NCBI GenBank assembly: GCA_019614645.1
Contig: JABWDB010000001.1
Location: 4,278,001 to 4,342,000 of the forward strand
From: Stratiolaelaps scimitus
Lineage: Eukaryota; Arthropoda; Arachnida; Mesostigmata; Laelapidae
Length of the DNA stretch: 64,000 nt
Reading direction: 5' to 3'
The notes under the pieces were generated by a model, which was not told the origin of the DNA, ran no database searches, and was given only the letters and a program-made list of their open reading frames with translations. Below, one piece after another: positions 14,204 through 27,218 of the stretch. The translations under genes were made by a program, and so were the position numbers. Every line of letters begins with the position of its first letter. Positions within the stretch are counted from its first letter, which is position 1.

Positions 14204-15110
14204 TTGGTCGTCTGTCATGAATATGTAGTCCTCCTTCCCCTGCAGTTTGTATCGTTGGGTTTTCCTAAGAATTCGGCCATCATTACTGCTAACCACTACC
14301 CCCACCACCCCCACCACCCGCACCCCCAGCGGCAGCATCAAGGCGTCGTTGCCTTCGTCACTTCTTTCTCGTTGTCCGAGATTCGTTTTCCCTGCAAATC
14401 TCCGTCTCGTCTATTTTCGATTCGCTCGCACCAGTCGACCGATTTCGATCCCCCGCCTTCCCCCCGTTCACGCAGTTCCACCGGTACCATATTTGTTATT
14501 CTTTCAATTGAGAAAATTTATCGGAAGCCGATATTATTGGCCAATATTGAACGTTCCGATGTTCTGTTCTGTAGTAGGCGAGTCCTTCAGGCCCGGACCG
14601 GACGGCGAGGAACGCCCTGGCTGCTGGCAAAGGTCGACCGCAGAACGAGGTGACGCGCGAAACAGCCAGGCTAGCGGGCGAGCCGGCCAGCGAGCGCACG
14701 ACTGAATGAAGAAGGCGCCAGACCCCTAAAACAACAGCAACATCGACAATAAAACAACCACAACGACGACCACAACGACGGCAGCAGCAGTAGTAGAGAG
14801 ACACGGCACAGCTGCCCTCTCTTCGCGAGCATGCAGCCGAAAGCGTAGACGATCGGCGGCGGGTCGACGGCTGCTCCCTGCAAGCGAGAGGGTTTGCGAG
14901 AGGATCTACTCGGTCGAGTTTATATGATCTACTTTGCTGTGTGGCAACGGAATACACCGTTTCGTGAGGAATCGAAAGGTGCTCCTAGGGACGGCCATAG
15001 CGTTGGCGTTGGTTGTGGCGCCGGCGGTCGAAGAGATGGAGGTAGTGGCAGCAGCAGCAGCAGCGACCTGGCAAAACCTCAAAAATAAATTCGATTTCTT
15101 ACCTCCGCTC
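14204..15110. promoter_or_regulatory. GC-rich tract with G-quadruplex-capable run and CAG repeat
   Basis: This tract is richer in G, C and CpG than its surroundings and starts pyrimidine-rich. Four C runs at 14299-14327 give, on the minus strand, a pattern that fits a G-quadruplex. (GCA)n lies at 15048-15063 and CAG/CAA-rich sequence at 14720-14800. Overlapping frames of 60-153 codons open on both strands but are low-complexity. A promoter or 5' UTR is a reasonable guess. No TATA box or initiator was confirmed. Confidence 0.35.
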
Positions 15111-15161
15111 TCGACCAGACAGAAAGTGATTGACATGGGAAAGCGAGGACGCAGACGAATA

Positions 15162-15182
15162 ATATATATATATATATATATG
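15162..15182. repeat. (AT)n microsatellite
   Basis: 21-base AT run at the edge of the GC-rich tract that ends near 15.1 kb. Confidence 0.9.
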
Positions 15183-15973
15183 TACATGTGCGCGTATATT
15201 CGTGGCTGAATGTTATTTGAACAATGGGGCGTGGGACAAGAACAGAACACGTCACAATTGCGGGTAGCAGTGTCCAATAGAGAACGGCGTGTCAGCTGAA
15301 ATTGGTAAGGGGGATGTCAGGGGTGGCGACAATCAATCCTATGTCATAGCATAAATCTGCTAATGAATCTTTGTACTCTAATTGTGTAATCTGATTTGTT
15401 AGCTCTCTCTCCTAACGTTATCGAGTCTATGAAGTGCAATAATTGATTTTCAGCTATTCATAGGCAGAGTGCGCTACTTCTACTGGATCATTTCCTTTGT
15501 TTCTTATAATGAAATTGTACCTCGTTTGCGCAATATGTAGGTAATAAAGATGCGTGAACGACACTGCAGAAGGACAGTTAATAGAGAACTTACGGAGTCA
15601 ATTAGGCATAGGGCAGCAATGCATAGGTTGAGCTGAGCGTTCATTGTGTCAATATGCTAACTCGATGACCAACAGTGTAACCAAATTCATCTTAGAGGAC
15701 TCGACCAGATCAGTACGTGGGACGTCGGCACCGTTGCAAAGTCATCTATATTTGTTCCGGCTGCTTATACAGGATTTCGTTGAGAAGCATCATAAGGGAG
15801 CTGTTCAGAAATAATGCAGATATCCATCATTGTAAAACAGCAGCAGATGCTCGAACGAGTTCATGGACGTCATTAGAGCATAACTCGAGATAGGTTACAT
15901 TGGCGGCGTTCGTTCGGCCAGACATCTCACTCAGAGACTGTATGGGCGCCGCTTGACCTGCTTAAATTCACCT

Positions 15974-16017
15974 GGTCAGAGGATTAATTCACCGAGTGTG
16001 GAATTAATCCTCTGACC
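15974..16017. repeat. Perfect hairpin, 17-bp arms, 10-nt loop
   Basis: GGTCAGAGGATTAATTC (15974-15990) and its exact reverse complement (16001-16017) are separated by ACCGAGTGTG. No mismatch in the arms. Confidence 0.9.
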
Positions 16018-17761
16018 GCCATACGTTTTATACAGATACTGGATTACCTAATAAATTAACGATGACTCAAATACTATACCTCGATGGTACTCACTAGGTC
16101 ATCGATCGTTGTATTGTTGCTGTTTTCATTTTAATAAGAACATAAAATTTCGTGTACACTATTCAAATGTATGTAGTAAATCTAGCTGTTGGCGTGAAAT
16201 CGCTGCGAAAACTTGCCGATACCTCGTGAGCTCTAAGAAGAGGAACACCCCATTGGAGTTGCGGGACAATTACAGCTGCTCGCATATTTAAAGAAAAGCG
16301 GTTTCGGCGAGTTCGAAACTATTGGGTTTCTGGTTCGGTCTATATTCAATATAATATCTCACCACGTCGTTAAATCGGGACATCGCGTGATGTGCCAATA
16401 TCCACCATGACCAAATCCCCCAGAGAGGAAACGAACGATACCCCTACCTGTATACATACGTAGAGCAATTATGTAAGGCTGTATAATTTTCCGTTGTGTT
16501 GTGTACGGCTATAAAATGCCAAGTGGCACATACATACTTAACATGTGTCATTAATTAAAGAAAAATAAAAAAATAAATAAAAATACTACACGGCTATGAG
16601 TATTGGTGACAGTATGTATCGCCGGGAGGCCTGGCGCAGGTCTCGCAATGAACGGGGAGGCTCATACGTCCGCTCACCGTTGCTTCGTGCAACTTTGTTA
16701 TTTGTTCCGAAGAAGACTTGACTTATTTCGTCCCACTGCTTGTCGGTTAATGCAATCGGTCCTTAATGGTTATTTTTTTTTGGAAAACTTCCACAGGGAA
16801 GGTGCGTGCGTAATGAGCGCATGCATGCTAATTAGAACGTTGAGTGAAACGCGGACACTCGGCCCGCTGGCATGATGCTGCAGCTGTCCTCTGTGGGAAT
16901 GTTGTCAGTCGATTTTCAATACCCGTGGGAAGCGATGATGTCCTTCAACTCTCCCTCTCTCTATCGCTCTGAAATTCGAAGGCCAAGAGTCTTAATAAGT
17001 CTTAATGCGCGTCGGATTCGGGCAATTCGGATAGCAAGGCCGGGCTAGCGGGGCTCGAGCTAGGCTAACTTTGCTGCAGACTTCTGGTATTATACTATAT
17101 ACGTATACACTCACCAGCGCAGCACAAGGCAACGGTGCGGCAACTAAGGGGCTTCTACCGTTGGAGTGATGGTAATCAGGCAAGCTTACAGGAAGGCAAG
17201 CTTACCGCCGCTGATGCAGGAACGTTAACATAAGACGGCCACACCATTACCAACGTCAACGCGGGGGACAAAGTTTCTGGTGCTATTTGTTGCATTGACA
17301 CGTTCTATTTTGCGGCGTTCGCCATCGCTTCTGTCTCTGATCGGACGTAAGAAGCTGCAGAAGACTCTAGTCTTCATCTAACAAAGAGGCCAAGCGTTTG
17401 ATTTCATCTTCCGAAAACGTTGTAAATGGCTGCCTTTTTGAATGCATTCTGTCGCTGTTTCTGTTTGATCATGGCCAGACAACAGATGGGTAGTGTTCGT
17501 ACGACGGGAGATTGGGCAGTATGTTCTGTGACAACGGGAAATGCAGGTTGCTTCGCCAGGCCGAAACAACAAAAGTATCGTCCATGTCGTTCTGCGAATG
17601 TGGTCATCGAATGTGCCTATTCGTTCAGGCTGTTACAAGGCAAACGACGCTCGTGGGGCAGCGGACGATGGTGTTCTTGCCTTAATGAACTAACAGTCGA
17701 CAATAGCGGCAACCCCTACTAAGTCACTAAAATGTGTCAACCATCTGACGGCACTCTCGAG

Positions 17762-17790
17762 ACGGACACCTTGAATGCAAATTTGCAACG
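17762..17790 (-). repeat. Tail fragment shared with the 62.6 kb tRNA-like element
   Basis: About 27 bases (GACACCTTGAATGCAAATTT on the plus strand) nearly match 62625-62651. No B box is seen beside it, so this is a fragment. Confidence 0.4.
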
Positions 17791-18083
17791 GAGGAGAGAG
17801 TAAGCTAGGCCCTTCAAGCTTCGACGTGTTTTGTTCATGGCGCAGTTTAGTGGCTTTTGCGAGGTCTAACCGTGCGAATGACGATACCCATATGCAATTT
17901 CTTACACCTTCTGACACAGGAGCAATCATAAAGGTAAAAAAACACCAAGTATTGAGGTTTTAGCTTAGAACGCTCAAATAGTTGGAGGCTTTTTGCGCAG
18001 CATCGGCGTTAAGTTGTAAAGCTTCGTGCATACGTGTATACATGAGCTGTGAGAGGTGCCATTCAATTGGCTTGTAACTTCAT

Positions 18084-18217
18084 TTGGTGTGCACTCATCA
18101 AGACATCCGTCCACCAGACGAGTTCGAGCCCCGCTGCGTGATGGCATATAAGAGAGCTTAAGCATTCTGACAATTGCAGCTCTTTTAATAAATCAATAAA
18201 GCTTTGCCTTCACCTTA
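18084..18217 (+). mobile_element. tRNA-derived SINE, most complete copy
   Basis: Contains an A-box-like TGGTGTGCACTC (18085-18096), a B-box GTTCGAGCCCC (18122-18132) and the family body: ATATAAGAGAGCTTAAGCAT, a CAATTGCAGC block, a TTTTAATAAATC block and a CTTTGCCTTCACCTTA tail. A and B boxes of RNA polymerase III plus a shared non-tRNA body define a tRNA-derived SINE. Related copies lie at 8886-8953, 24839-24923 and 51904-51992. Confidence 0.72.
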
Positions 18218-18449
18218 CATATGTAATATATGTGATTAATGCGTGCGATTGACAGTTTCTTTTTGCTACGTGATACTTTCATGGCCTCCGACCGTCTGAC
18301 CGGAAATCGAACAGGAATCAGCGAACGTTCTACTTCTGTGAACATCACGGGCATTAGATGCTGTATGTTATTAATTGCTTGACGATCCGTACTTATACCA
18401 CAGCCATCGGAAAATACCCGGCGTCAGTTCATTTTACAATACCTAAAGA

Positions 18450-18450
<1 letters not shown>

Positions 18451-18481
<31 letters not shown>
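18451..18481. repeat. (TA)n microsatellite
   Basis: 24 bases of TA, then ATATAT after one break. Confidence 0.95.
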
Positions 18482-18499
18482 GGCGGACCCGTTTTTTCC

Positions 18500-21130
18500 C
18501 TGTTTAAGTTAGGCATCTTTTGGTGGTTTCTAAGTAAGACCTAAGCGAATTAAACGAAAATGCACATCTTCAATTAAATTCAGTTGAAAAATATACCCTT
18601 TTTGAGTAAAGGGGTAAGTCTACAGTTGTGAGCAAAAATTAGCTTGTAAATTAAATATCACCTGAGACATTAAACGGTATGGCCATTATCATGCATCGAT
18701 TTTGTCATTCTCCATGCATAACAGATAAGGTCGTTCCACACTAAGCGACTTTGAGCTAAAATGAAGCAGCAGTTCCTGAGACTATTTGATCTGATATGAA
18801 GAAAACATTTAATATAGTTGTACTTATGTATCTGGGTCAGCGCCAGGACCCCATGCTTCTTCACGATACGAAAAAGTTTATAGATAGATACACGTCACCA
18901 CAATACGAACGCGAGTAACGAAAATGTAATCTTTTGAGAAACATCGCCAATGAACGCAGTGAATCGTATTCTTGTATTCCATTAAATGGGGCTCCCATAG
19001 CGTAAATTGATGTACACATCTAGGTAGAACGAGTGATTTGTATAGGCGAACACGAACATCAGATTTTTTTTTGAATACTAAAACAGCTAAAAATTGCATT
19101 AACTGATATCACTGCAAGTTTGATTAGCTGTGCAATGTGTGTATTAAAATTATGGTTCGGTTCCATTAGGCACGCCCAAATCACAGTTACAGTGGTGGGA
19201 GGCGGGTTGGTTCCATCGATGGCCTAACTATAATCAATTACGTAGAAAGGAACGTTCCATTCTATTGATGAACCTACCGAAATTTACAGCCAAAAGATAG
19301 TCCATACGTAGGTCAGAGAACTGACAGTCTCTGCCGAGGCATTCGCAAACAACGTCAAAATTACTAAATAACCGCGGAGTTTGGCTGATCATTCAATCAG
19401 GTGAACAAACAAATATTTCACGAGCAGGACAGAGTTGGCCTTCAACAGCCAGGGCAAGGCCAGTTCTAGTTCAGATGTTATTATGCAAACCATTTATGCT
19501 GGTATTTATATTGTTACTTTCAATTCAATTAAAATTGTGTTTCATTAAGCAAAACTGCATAAACCGCAGTTTATGCAATGCTGAACTTCTCGTTAAAGAA
19601 ATATTACACCATAGAGTGGGTACTACAGCTGACAATAGTATGAATAATCGTAAAAATGAGACATATAATTTGATATTAAAATATACAATTCGTGGTGTAG
19701 AAAAATATATTCAGCTTGTACAAGTAAGGTTAACTTTAACTTCGAGCGCGAATTTTTTGGCTAATCTAAGTTGGCTGATCACCAACAGACCAACCAGGAG
19801 CGCAGTGTACGCAAGGCACAACTTGCGAATTGGAAAGAGGCCTTATGTCCGAGAAGTCCGGGACGGAGGTCCCACGATTCCCACCAACAACGCCCAGAGA
19901 GCATAGTTCTGAATGACTAAATGAGTTCCTCTCTACGATTGATGGCTTTAATAGCCGCTTTCCGAAATTTATATCCCGCAGCAAAGAATAGGAATAAGCA
20001 TCATTTGGTATATAAGAAGGAGACTTTTGACAGAAAATCCACGCTCGATGGGACACTGGATAGGTGCGATGACCGCAGAACACTTGGTGCCTTAATCCCA
20101 GCATGAGCCTGTCAGATGCTTATGAAACATTAGGCCAATGCATGTAATACCAGGCGAAAAAGGAGTCAGCTCCTCACAAAACTGCGGTGCATCGACTCGA
20201 TGAACGGAATACGTTTTTGCCTGTTTTGTCTGCATTGGCTAAACGTTTTTAATAATATCTTCCACCTTTCTCATTGCTGTTCATTGCAGCAATGACCTGT
20301 TAATACCTTAAACAATATGAGATTGATCGCGATGATGAGCATGAAGGGCGTTGCTTACTTGCGGCGTTCCAAATTGATTTCCGGCTAGGGTGATTCGATG
20401 CGGCGGATCTTGATCGCGGACGTTAAATGTTGGCTGAGAGCCCGGAAAATGTACTTCGGAGCCGAGGCATTCGGATAAACTATAGGAAGAACGAATGTCT
20501 CAGACAACTGAGAGCGGCAGCAGCGTCCAAACATATTCGATTACAAAAGAGATTATTCTCCATTTTGTTCGTAACCTGTTGCTGTAGCTAGCTCTCATCG
20601 AACGCAATCGACGAGAACCAAACTGACGCGGCGAATGGAAGTTCATTGAAGTGAGATGTCTCTCATTCTCCCCATCCCTTTTAAATTGTGAGCTATTTTA
20701 CTAAAACTATGTTAATACAGTTTCCAAGTGATTTAGTAATTATCTTAGTAAAACTATCGAAATCCTCTTCGGCACTATTGGTAGATCTCGAAACCAACGT
20801 GTGGTTCTATCAGCTTCGAATGAAGGGTCTATCAGCTCGCACAAAAATTCAAGCCGAAATAATCTCAGTAAACGGTTTTCTTGCCGGCGATCGAAGTGGG
20901 AGGTTTTGATATTATATTATTATATAGTATATGAAAAAAACAATCTCGCCTGATGGACATTTGGGCCTCATTCGACTTCAAAGGGAATTCACATCAGGAA
21001 ATGAATGAAATAGGAATGAGGCTGGTAGACGCGTGTTTGCACTCCTGTCCTCACCTGAACTTGGCTGTTTTCGATTTTTACGAAAGAAATATCAGATTTC
21101 CAGGAGCGCCCAACAAAGGTCAAACGCCGT
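18500..21130. other. No gene recognised
   Basis: AT-leaning. The 143-codon plus frame at 19475 and the 112-codon minus frame at 19766 overlap each other and resemble nothing known. Confidence 0.45.
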
Positions 21131-21139
21131 CGGGTGTTA

Positions 21140-21830
21140 TCAAATAAAGCCAATCGTCGAAAGAACGCTATCGACTAGACACGAGGGTCTGTGCGCCCCC
21201 CCCCCCCCCCCCGTCCGAGTCGGTCCCGAAGAAAAGTCCATCAGACAAAGTAGGAATGTAAGCGTGTATTTTTTGTTCCCTTTGCTAATCCGTCCTCGGC
21301 ATCGGAGATGTAATATTTGCACGCGTACTTTGCCAGCCCTAGTGGCGACCAAACGCACAGCGTCCCGTGATAGGTGCCCTATGTGCGTATCGTACATTAC
21401 TAGCAAGGTGGAAGCGGTGGCCCATCGAAACGAAGGTCCTGGCGCTCGACACGCGAGAGAAACGCCGGGTAAGAGTGCGATGCCAATGGGAGAGGGTAAG
21501 CAGAGACATGCCATGCATTGACAATTATAATGTAGCCTTGCTAGAAGACACTGTCACTGAACAGACTTTATTTTACGAAGAAGATGGCTGGCTGGCGGGC
21601 GGGCGGGCGGTCGGTCGGTCGGCCGTCATGAGCACAGGGGTGGCATTTTGGCCTTGCGCGGTCTGTTCGTTGTTCTTGCTGTTGCTTTTCGTGTTTTTAC
21701 TGCCATCCTGCAGAGGGGCCTTTGGGAGACGTAAGCAGTTTCTCTGCGGAGTCGCGGTCAATCATTGGGGGAAAGCTCTCGCGGTACAATCATGTCTTGT
21801 CGTTTATTGACGAGATGCGGATGTGAATCT
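21140..21830. promoter_or_regulatory. GC-rich tract, possible promoter or 5' UTR
   Basis: Contains C17, a GGCGGGCGGGCGGTCGGTCG run (about 21594-21620) and overlapping frames on both strands with no recognisable domain. Confidence 0.3.
21196..21212. repeat. C17 homopolymer
   Basis: 17 C in a row. Similar runs are a G14 at 26758-26771 and a C12 at 60413-60424. Lengths may be assembly-sensitive. Confidence 0.9.
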
Positions 21831-21839
21831 GTGATGCAT

Positions 21840-24830
21840 CGTCAAGTAACGCCACGAGACAGCACCAGCTATAAGAGCCAACTCAAGCACAGGCCGCAGA
21901 AGACGCTTAGGAAGTAGCAGCAGCAGCAATCGCTGTCTCTAGTTTCTTTCGGCAGTGTATTCTGACGGCGGTACCGAGCCTTCCTTTGGGTTCTGGGCCA
22001 GAAGGCTGTTCCATAATGCAGTCATGTAGTTTTTAGCGTTAATAATTATACACAGCAGCAGCAGTGACAAAAGGAAGGAAGAGAGAGAGAGGGGTTGAGA
22101 GAGGAATTGACTGTTCGTATCAGCAGGCTACGACGCGGCCAGTGGGGCCAAAGCGGTGGTATGCATCTGTGAGCGCGATGGGTGTGTGGGACTTCCTCGA
22201 AAATGTTCGCGTGGGAAGATCTTGCTTGGAGCGGAACGTACGATTGGTGACATTTCGCCATGGTCGTAAAAGATAAAAGCTCACATGCGTAAGGCATATA
22301 TTATATCACATGCCGGGCGGATGGCAGGCAAGGGTAGGAGCCATGCTAGCAGCAGTAGAAGCCGCTAGGGGTAGCAGATAGCTTGACATCTTCCAACAGG
22401 AGACGCATGGAGCAACATCAATTTCATTATCACCATTATCAAGCCACGAAACACTCATAGTGATTCATTCACATCATCGACGTTGAGTTGCGGCGTTACA
22501 CTGCCAACAAATCACTAATACCATAATGTCCGGTGAGCGAACGGTGTCTGTCACCTGCTCCGTGTGAACCTGTAAGCTGCACTGCGGCTCTGATCTTAGA
22601 GTCATTGCGCCTCGTGTGAGTCACATCGGCTATATGTGATGATGCTGTTGCACAATAGCTCTAGGATGCATTCATCCATAGCATGCATGCATTTATCCAT
22701 TGATTCGTTGGTATTTTTATGAAGAAACAATAAAGGGAGTAAAGGGGACCGCAAGATTCGATGCAGCGTCTTTGCCGTGCATCTCGCCACGATGCACAAC
22801 CGGACAGTTAAGTTTTACAGACAGTTAGATAGTTAAGGAGAACTAATTAAATTGTTGCTTGCTTAAAAGCACGTGGTGTGATACTTAAAATATGATCAAG
22901 GCGCGTTTATGGAGGGTGAGTCAACTGCTAGTTTAATTCTCTGACCTACTGGAGTACATGACCGAGTAGAGTATTGAACGGACTCGAACAAAACTTTTCA
23001 ACAGGATACTTATATACGTCAACCATGAGGCTACTGTTAACGATATTATTCCTGTGTCGCTTAGGCATATATGATTCACGACAGCAAAGTAAGTTGCCTG
23101 AGCTTCCGGACGTGTGATTTCCGGTGATGTTAGGGGGAAGAGATATTGATACGAACGCCACGTTGCATGTTTTCGGTGAGAGGATTTCAAAGATACGAGA
23201 ACGCGTTAGCTAGAAACGCATTGTTTAACAACATAACGGCTATACTGAGTCAGAAGTTAACACAGTATAATACAATTGGCGTTTCCTTCCTTCCAAACCG
23301 AGTGGTCAGGCGCCGTGTTTGCGGCCTACGTTAAATTCGCGTAAGTCCCTACCCTATCAGCCTAAGCGTATCTTACTCACTTACGTATACATTATTTATC
23401 TGTAACATAATGACGAGAGATGAAAATCTTAAAATGTCCGGCCAATTGCGATATGAGGCTACTTATTCAGCTGTGCGAAATTCCTGTGTGAACGGCCCGA
23501 AGAGACAGCAGCTTGCGCCTGCCTCACAATGTTGCGTCGCGGTCTCCCTTCAGGATGTTCGCCTTATACTGGAAGGGCGACGGGTTATGCGGGGTGATTA
23601 TGAAACGGTGCGACGATATATTTATATCTCCCCCGAGGACGACGCGTGGTGGCAGTTCATTAACGGGTGTGTGTGTGTTTGTCAAGTCAGCCAGTTGAAG
23701 GCCGGTCGGAGCAGAGTTTGAGCGGAGGCGATAGGCAACGAAGTGTTGGTCAACCTCGGGGAAGAAGCCTGGAAATATTGACAAGTATCCTCAATTTGGA
23801 TAATGCGACCCGCGCAGAAACTTCCAACGTCAGCTGGAAATTCCAGCGAGAGATGCAGTTCGAAGGCCTGCGTTTCAGGATGAGGTCAGTCGGGCTGAGG
23901 TGTCAACACTTTGCTTCGGTATAGGGAAGCATTTTAGTATGTTCACACTTCCGAGTTTCGTATCGATCAACTTAGCAGATTTGTGAACACGTGCTGAATC
24001 AGTGAACTCTGTCAAGCTGCTACAACTGATCATGTACATTACCCGCCAAATATGAATTTATAAGTTGTGTTTACTACTTGTTTTTTTATAATACTTTAAG
24101 AGAGACGCACTCGCATTCGCGGACATCACGGTTGCAAGTCCCTGAGGGGCAGCAAATATTGATGCATGTATTTTTAGAATAAAAATAAAATGCTGATCTC
24201 ACTAGCTTGGCGGAATCCGGCGCACTTCACTTCGGGCTTTCATGCACTGGAATATATAACGAATTCGCGTAGCTCGGAATCCCGTGCGAAATCGTGTCTC
24301 CCGCAGTGGTTGACAACCCATAAAAGCTCCCGTTGAACTGTGCTGCGCTGATCTTTGAAGTGTTGAGCCTTTTCGCGATGAAGGTGGTATGAAAGACATT
24401 GTCCGGCATTCACTTATAGTGGAAAAGCTACGAGGCGCACATTTCGCACCGCTAGACGGAATATAATAATAATGCAATTGTTTTCACACTGTTTGTGTAC
24501 AGAATTAGCACTGTTTTCCCAAGGAGGGTCCTGGGTCTTGTCTTGTTTGGTCGGCTAGTCTACTCGCTTGCAGAGACGCCACTCTTCATCGAACAGCGTC
24601 AGGGACAGCCCTAGACACCTGGAGATCAATAGTTCATCAGATTTTATGAAGCGCAGGTGGTCGATATTAACCCGGAAGACAAGGAATAGTCACGATCGAA
24701 CGGTGTGTCTAGATTAACCGTCATATAGTAACTAAATGAGCAGCCCATGGCTTTCGCAATTTATGTTGCAGAACTTACGACGATCACACGTCGCAGATGA
24801 TGGCTGTCATTTCTGTAAATACTGTGGATT
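21840..24830. other. No gene recognised
   Basis: CAG runs at about 21916 and 22053 and a purine-rich patch at 22065-22110. A 103-codon plus frame at 23410 has an ATG but no recognised domain. Confidence 0.4.
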
Positions 24831-24838
24831 AGATTAGC

Positions 24839-24923
24839 AGGTTCGAGCTCCGTTGCGTGACATATAAGAGAGCGAAAACATTGTAAAATTGCAATTCCTT
24901 TAATAAACCTTTATATTTACCTC
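24839..24923 (+). mobile_element. SINE copy with B box
   Basis: B-box GGTTCGAGCTCC, GTTGCGTGACATATAAGAGA, AAAATTGCAATTCC, TTTAATAAACC and a TTTACCTC tail match the family. The A-box half upstream has diverged. Confidence 0.7.
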
Positions 24924-25388
24924 TGAGTGTAAGGGAACGAACCTTAAGTGATAACATTGTTTTTAGGATTAACTAAGTTGGGTTACAGGTACACTTAGGT
25001 AGTATCTGCCCAACTCGGAGTGAAGATAAATCGATAGAGACTCATAGATCTCGCCGTAATTGTGCACGAAAAACTATCTCGACCATGGCATAATTAATAT
25101 CCTTTGCGATGATTAGGTGGAGGACAAGCGTCGTGGAGGTGCGAATCTGGGTAGAGCCATATTTACTTTTATGTGCACTATCTCCGCAATAAGATTTGAA
25201 ACGTAGCAGTGGCAACTACGACTGTGGTCTGCGGCACAACTATCACTATGCAGAAAGGGAGACACCGCACACCCCCTGTCTGCGTCATGAATACTCCATG
25301 TTCACATACACAACGGGGCTTTCTACAGACACCCCATTGACCGCAGTAGTCGTTTATGGACGGGATGCGGACACAAGTCCTAGAGAGA

Positions 25389-25424
25389 TCTGGGCTGAAA
25401 GAGAGGGGAAGCAGCTGAGAGTCA
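25389..25424 (+). repeat. Dispersed short repeat family 2, end fragment
   Basis: GAGGGGAAGCAGCTGAGAGT followed by CAAC matches the 3' end of the copy at 52091-52150 read on the minus strand. Confidence 0.45.
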
Positions 25425-26757
25425 ACTAATCACGTCATGTCCGTACGGCAAGGACGGTGTGTGGTGCTCGTTTCTGGGCTTGTACACATCTCACCGCCCC
25501 CTAACTCAAGGAATGCGCTAAGCGATACCGGGGAGGGTGTTGTTATTGAACATAGTCAACAGTTCCAGAAGGGGGAGTCACGGTGTTGACATACATTAGC
25601 CTGGCAAGACCCCCTTTAAAAAATGTAGCGGGCAGGCGTAGGATCAAAATTGGGTGTAGCCGAAGCGTAACATGTTCCTGTCTGGCACTGAGAGCTGAAT
25701 CCTCCGAGGAAATTTCGTGTTGAAATTAGTATCAAGAGAGTGTTTCTATTCCATTGTTGAATCGTTAAAGATAATTACAAGATAAAGTAATTATAATAGA
25801 TAAAGTAGCCGGCACAGTTCGTAATGCCAAACCAATAACAAGATGATATGCATTCAATGCTGATACATGTATATTGGGTAGAACCATTGAATCCTTGGTC
25901 ATTTCTTAGCTTAGCTTCCAACGGGAGCAAATTGACTACGGCGGCCAAAGACCTGCGCGAGCGGACCCACATGGGCACATAATTGATACTGGCATTGGCA
26001 TTGCGCCAATTATTTGACTGCCTGTAACGAAATCCCACGTGCCCTTAAGCTGTGATTACTGTACACGTTAGAGCCACTTTTGGCCACCATATTCGGCAGA
26101 AGGATAGCGTAAAGAGGTCCGTGGTCGTTTGACTTCAACGCCCTACGCAACGTCGGCACTAATGGGAATTCAAATGGGGCAGTCTCCAAATAGCGTCGAG
26201 TAGTGGTTCGCACCCCACGGATGCATTGTGCATAATACGGGAAATTGAACAGGGAAGGAACTCAGTAGGAGAGCGTATATGTTTTCTCTTCATTCACATT
26301 AAATTGTGTACATTGATCACGTTTATATACTGTCCTTTCGTTGACGATGCTGTTTACAACTTTGCGCTTATTTACATTTTACAACCTTACGCACCACGAC
26401 ATTGCAGTTCCGGAAATAGACCTTAAGTCATCTTATATCACGCCTGACAACTGACGAGCAGATCAAGACGGGTAGAAGAAGCGTTTGACTAAAACCCTGG
26501 CGTATTCGGAGAAGTTAAGTCCATGTCATTTCGATTGATCCTATCCAATGAAGAGGGTAGTTGGTAGAGTACATGATCCAAATGTTGACGAGGTGAAGGA
26601 AATAAGCGAATGTTGTTAGAGACGAGGGATTAGCTTGGAAATTGAAAAGCTCTAAGACTGCGGTCGTTGAAGTCTGGTGGCAGGTGATTTTATGTTATAG
26701 GATAGTTCTTTAGTCAACGACATGTCGGTCGCGGCCACCTACCAGAAGTGTCTTTTT

Positions 26758-26771
26758 GGGGGGGGGGGGGG
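26758..26771. repeat. G14 homopolymer
   Basis: 14 G in a row after TCTTTTT. Confidence 0.9.
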
Positions 26772-27005
26772 CATGGATTCCTTTGTCCTACGTTTTCGAT
26801 TGCTCCTGCATTCTTGTACACGGTCGATGGCTTCAGTGCTATTAGCGGATCGTGGCCTTTATTTCGCCGCGGCCGCCAACTTTGTGAAGGAAGGTATTGA
26901 GAAGAGACTTTCTTCGTCAAGTCCTGCAAGCTCTCGGACGGGGTATTTAAGATCGGCGGTATCCGATTTAAACCCTGCTATTCCCGTATATTACCATTTA
27001 TTTCG

Positions 27006-27218
27006 TTATATATATATATATATATAATTTAGTAAGTGTTTTTAAAAGAAGAGAATAAGCAAAGGTGGCCCCGACAGGTCCTCACACTAATCCTAAAAGG
27101 CTAAGAGCTGAGGCCTGTGAGATAGGGAAACAGCTGAAGGTCAGCTCGAACAAAACAATTAAGTGTTTTTATAAGAAAATAGTAGTGGTTGCAGTAAATA
27201 TATATATATATATATATA
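27006..27218. repeat. Two (TA)n runs flanking repeat family 2
   Basis: TA runs at 27006-27026 and 27198-27218 bracket the dispersed repeat copy at 27062. Confidence 0.9.
27062..27150 (+). repeat. Dispersed short repeat family 2, copy 1
   Basis: AGGTGGCCCCGACAGGTCCT, then GAGGCCTGTGAGATAGGGAA and ACAGCTGAAGGTCAGCTCGA. Related stretches lie at 31499-31573 (plus), 52091-52150 (minus) and 25389-25424 (plus). No coding capacity or polymerase III boxes were recognised. Confidence 0.6.

Noticed and set aside
14247..14957. Frames of 149-153 codons on three reading frames
   Set aside because: Low-complexity products of the C-rich and CAG-rich tract. Mutually exclusive frames overlap.
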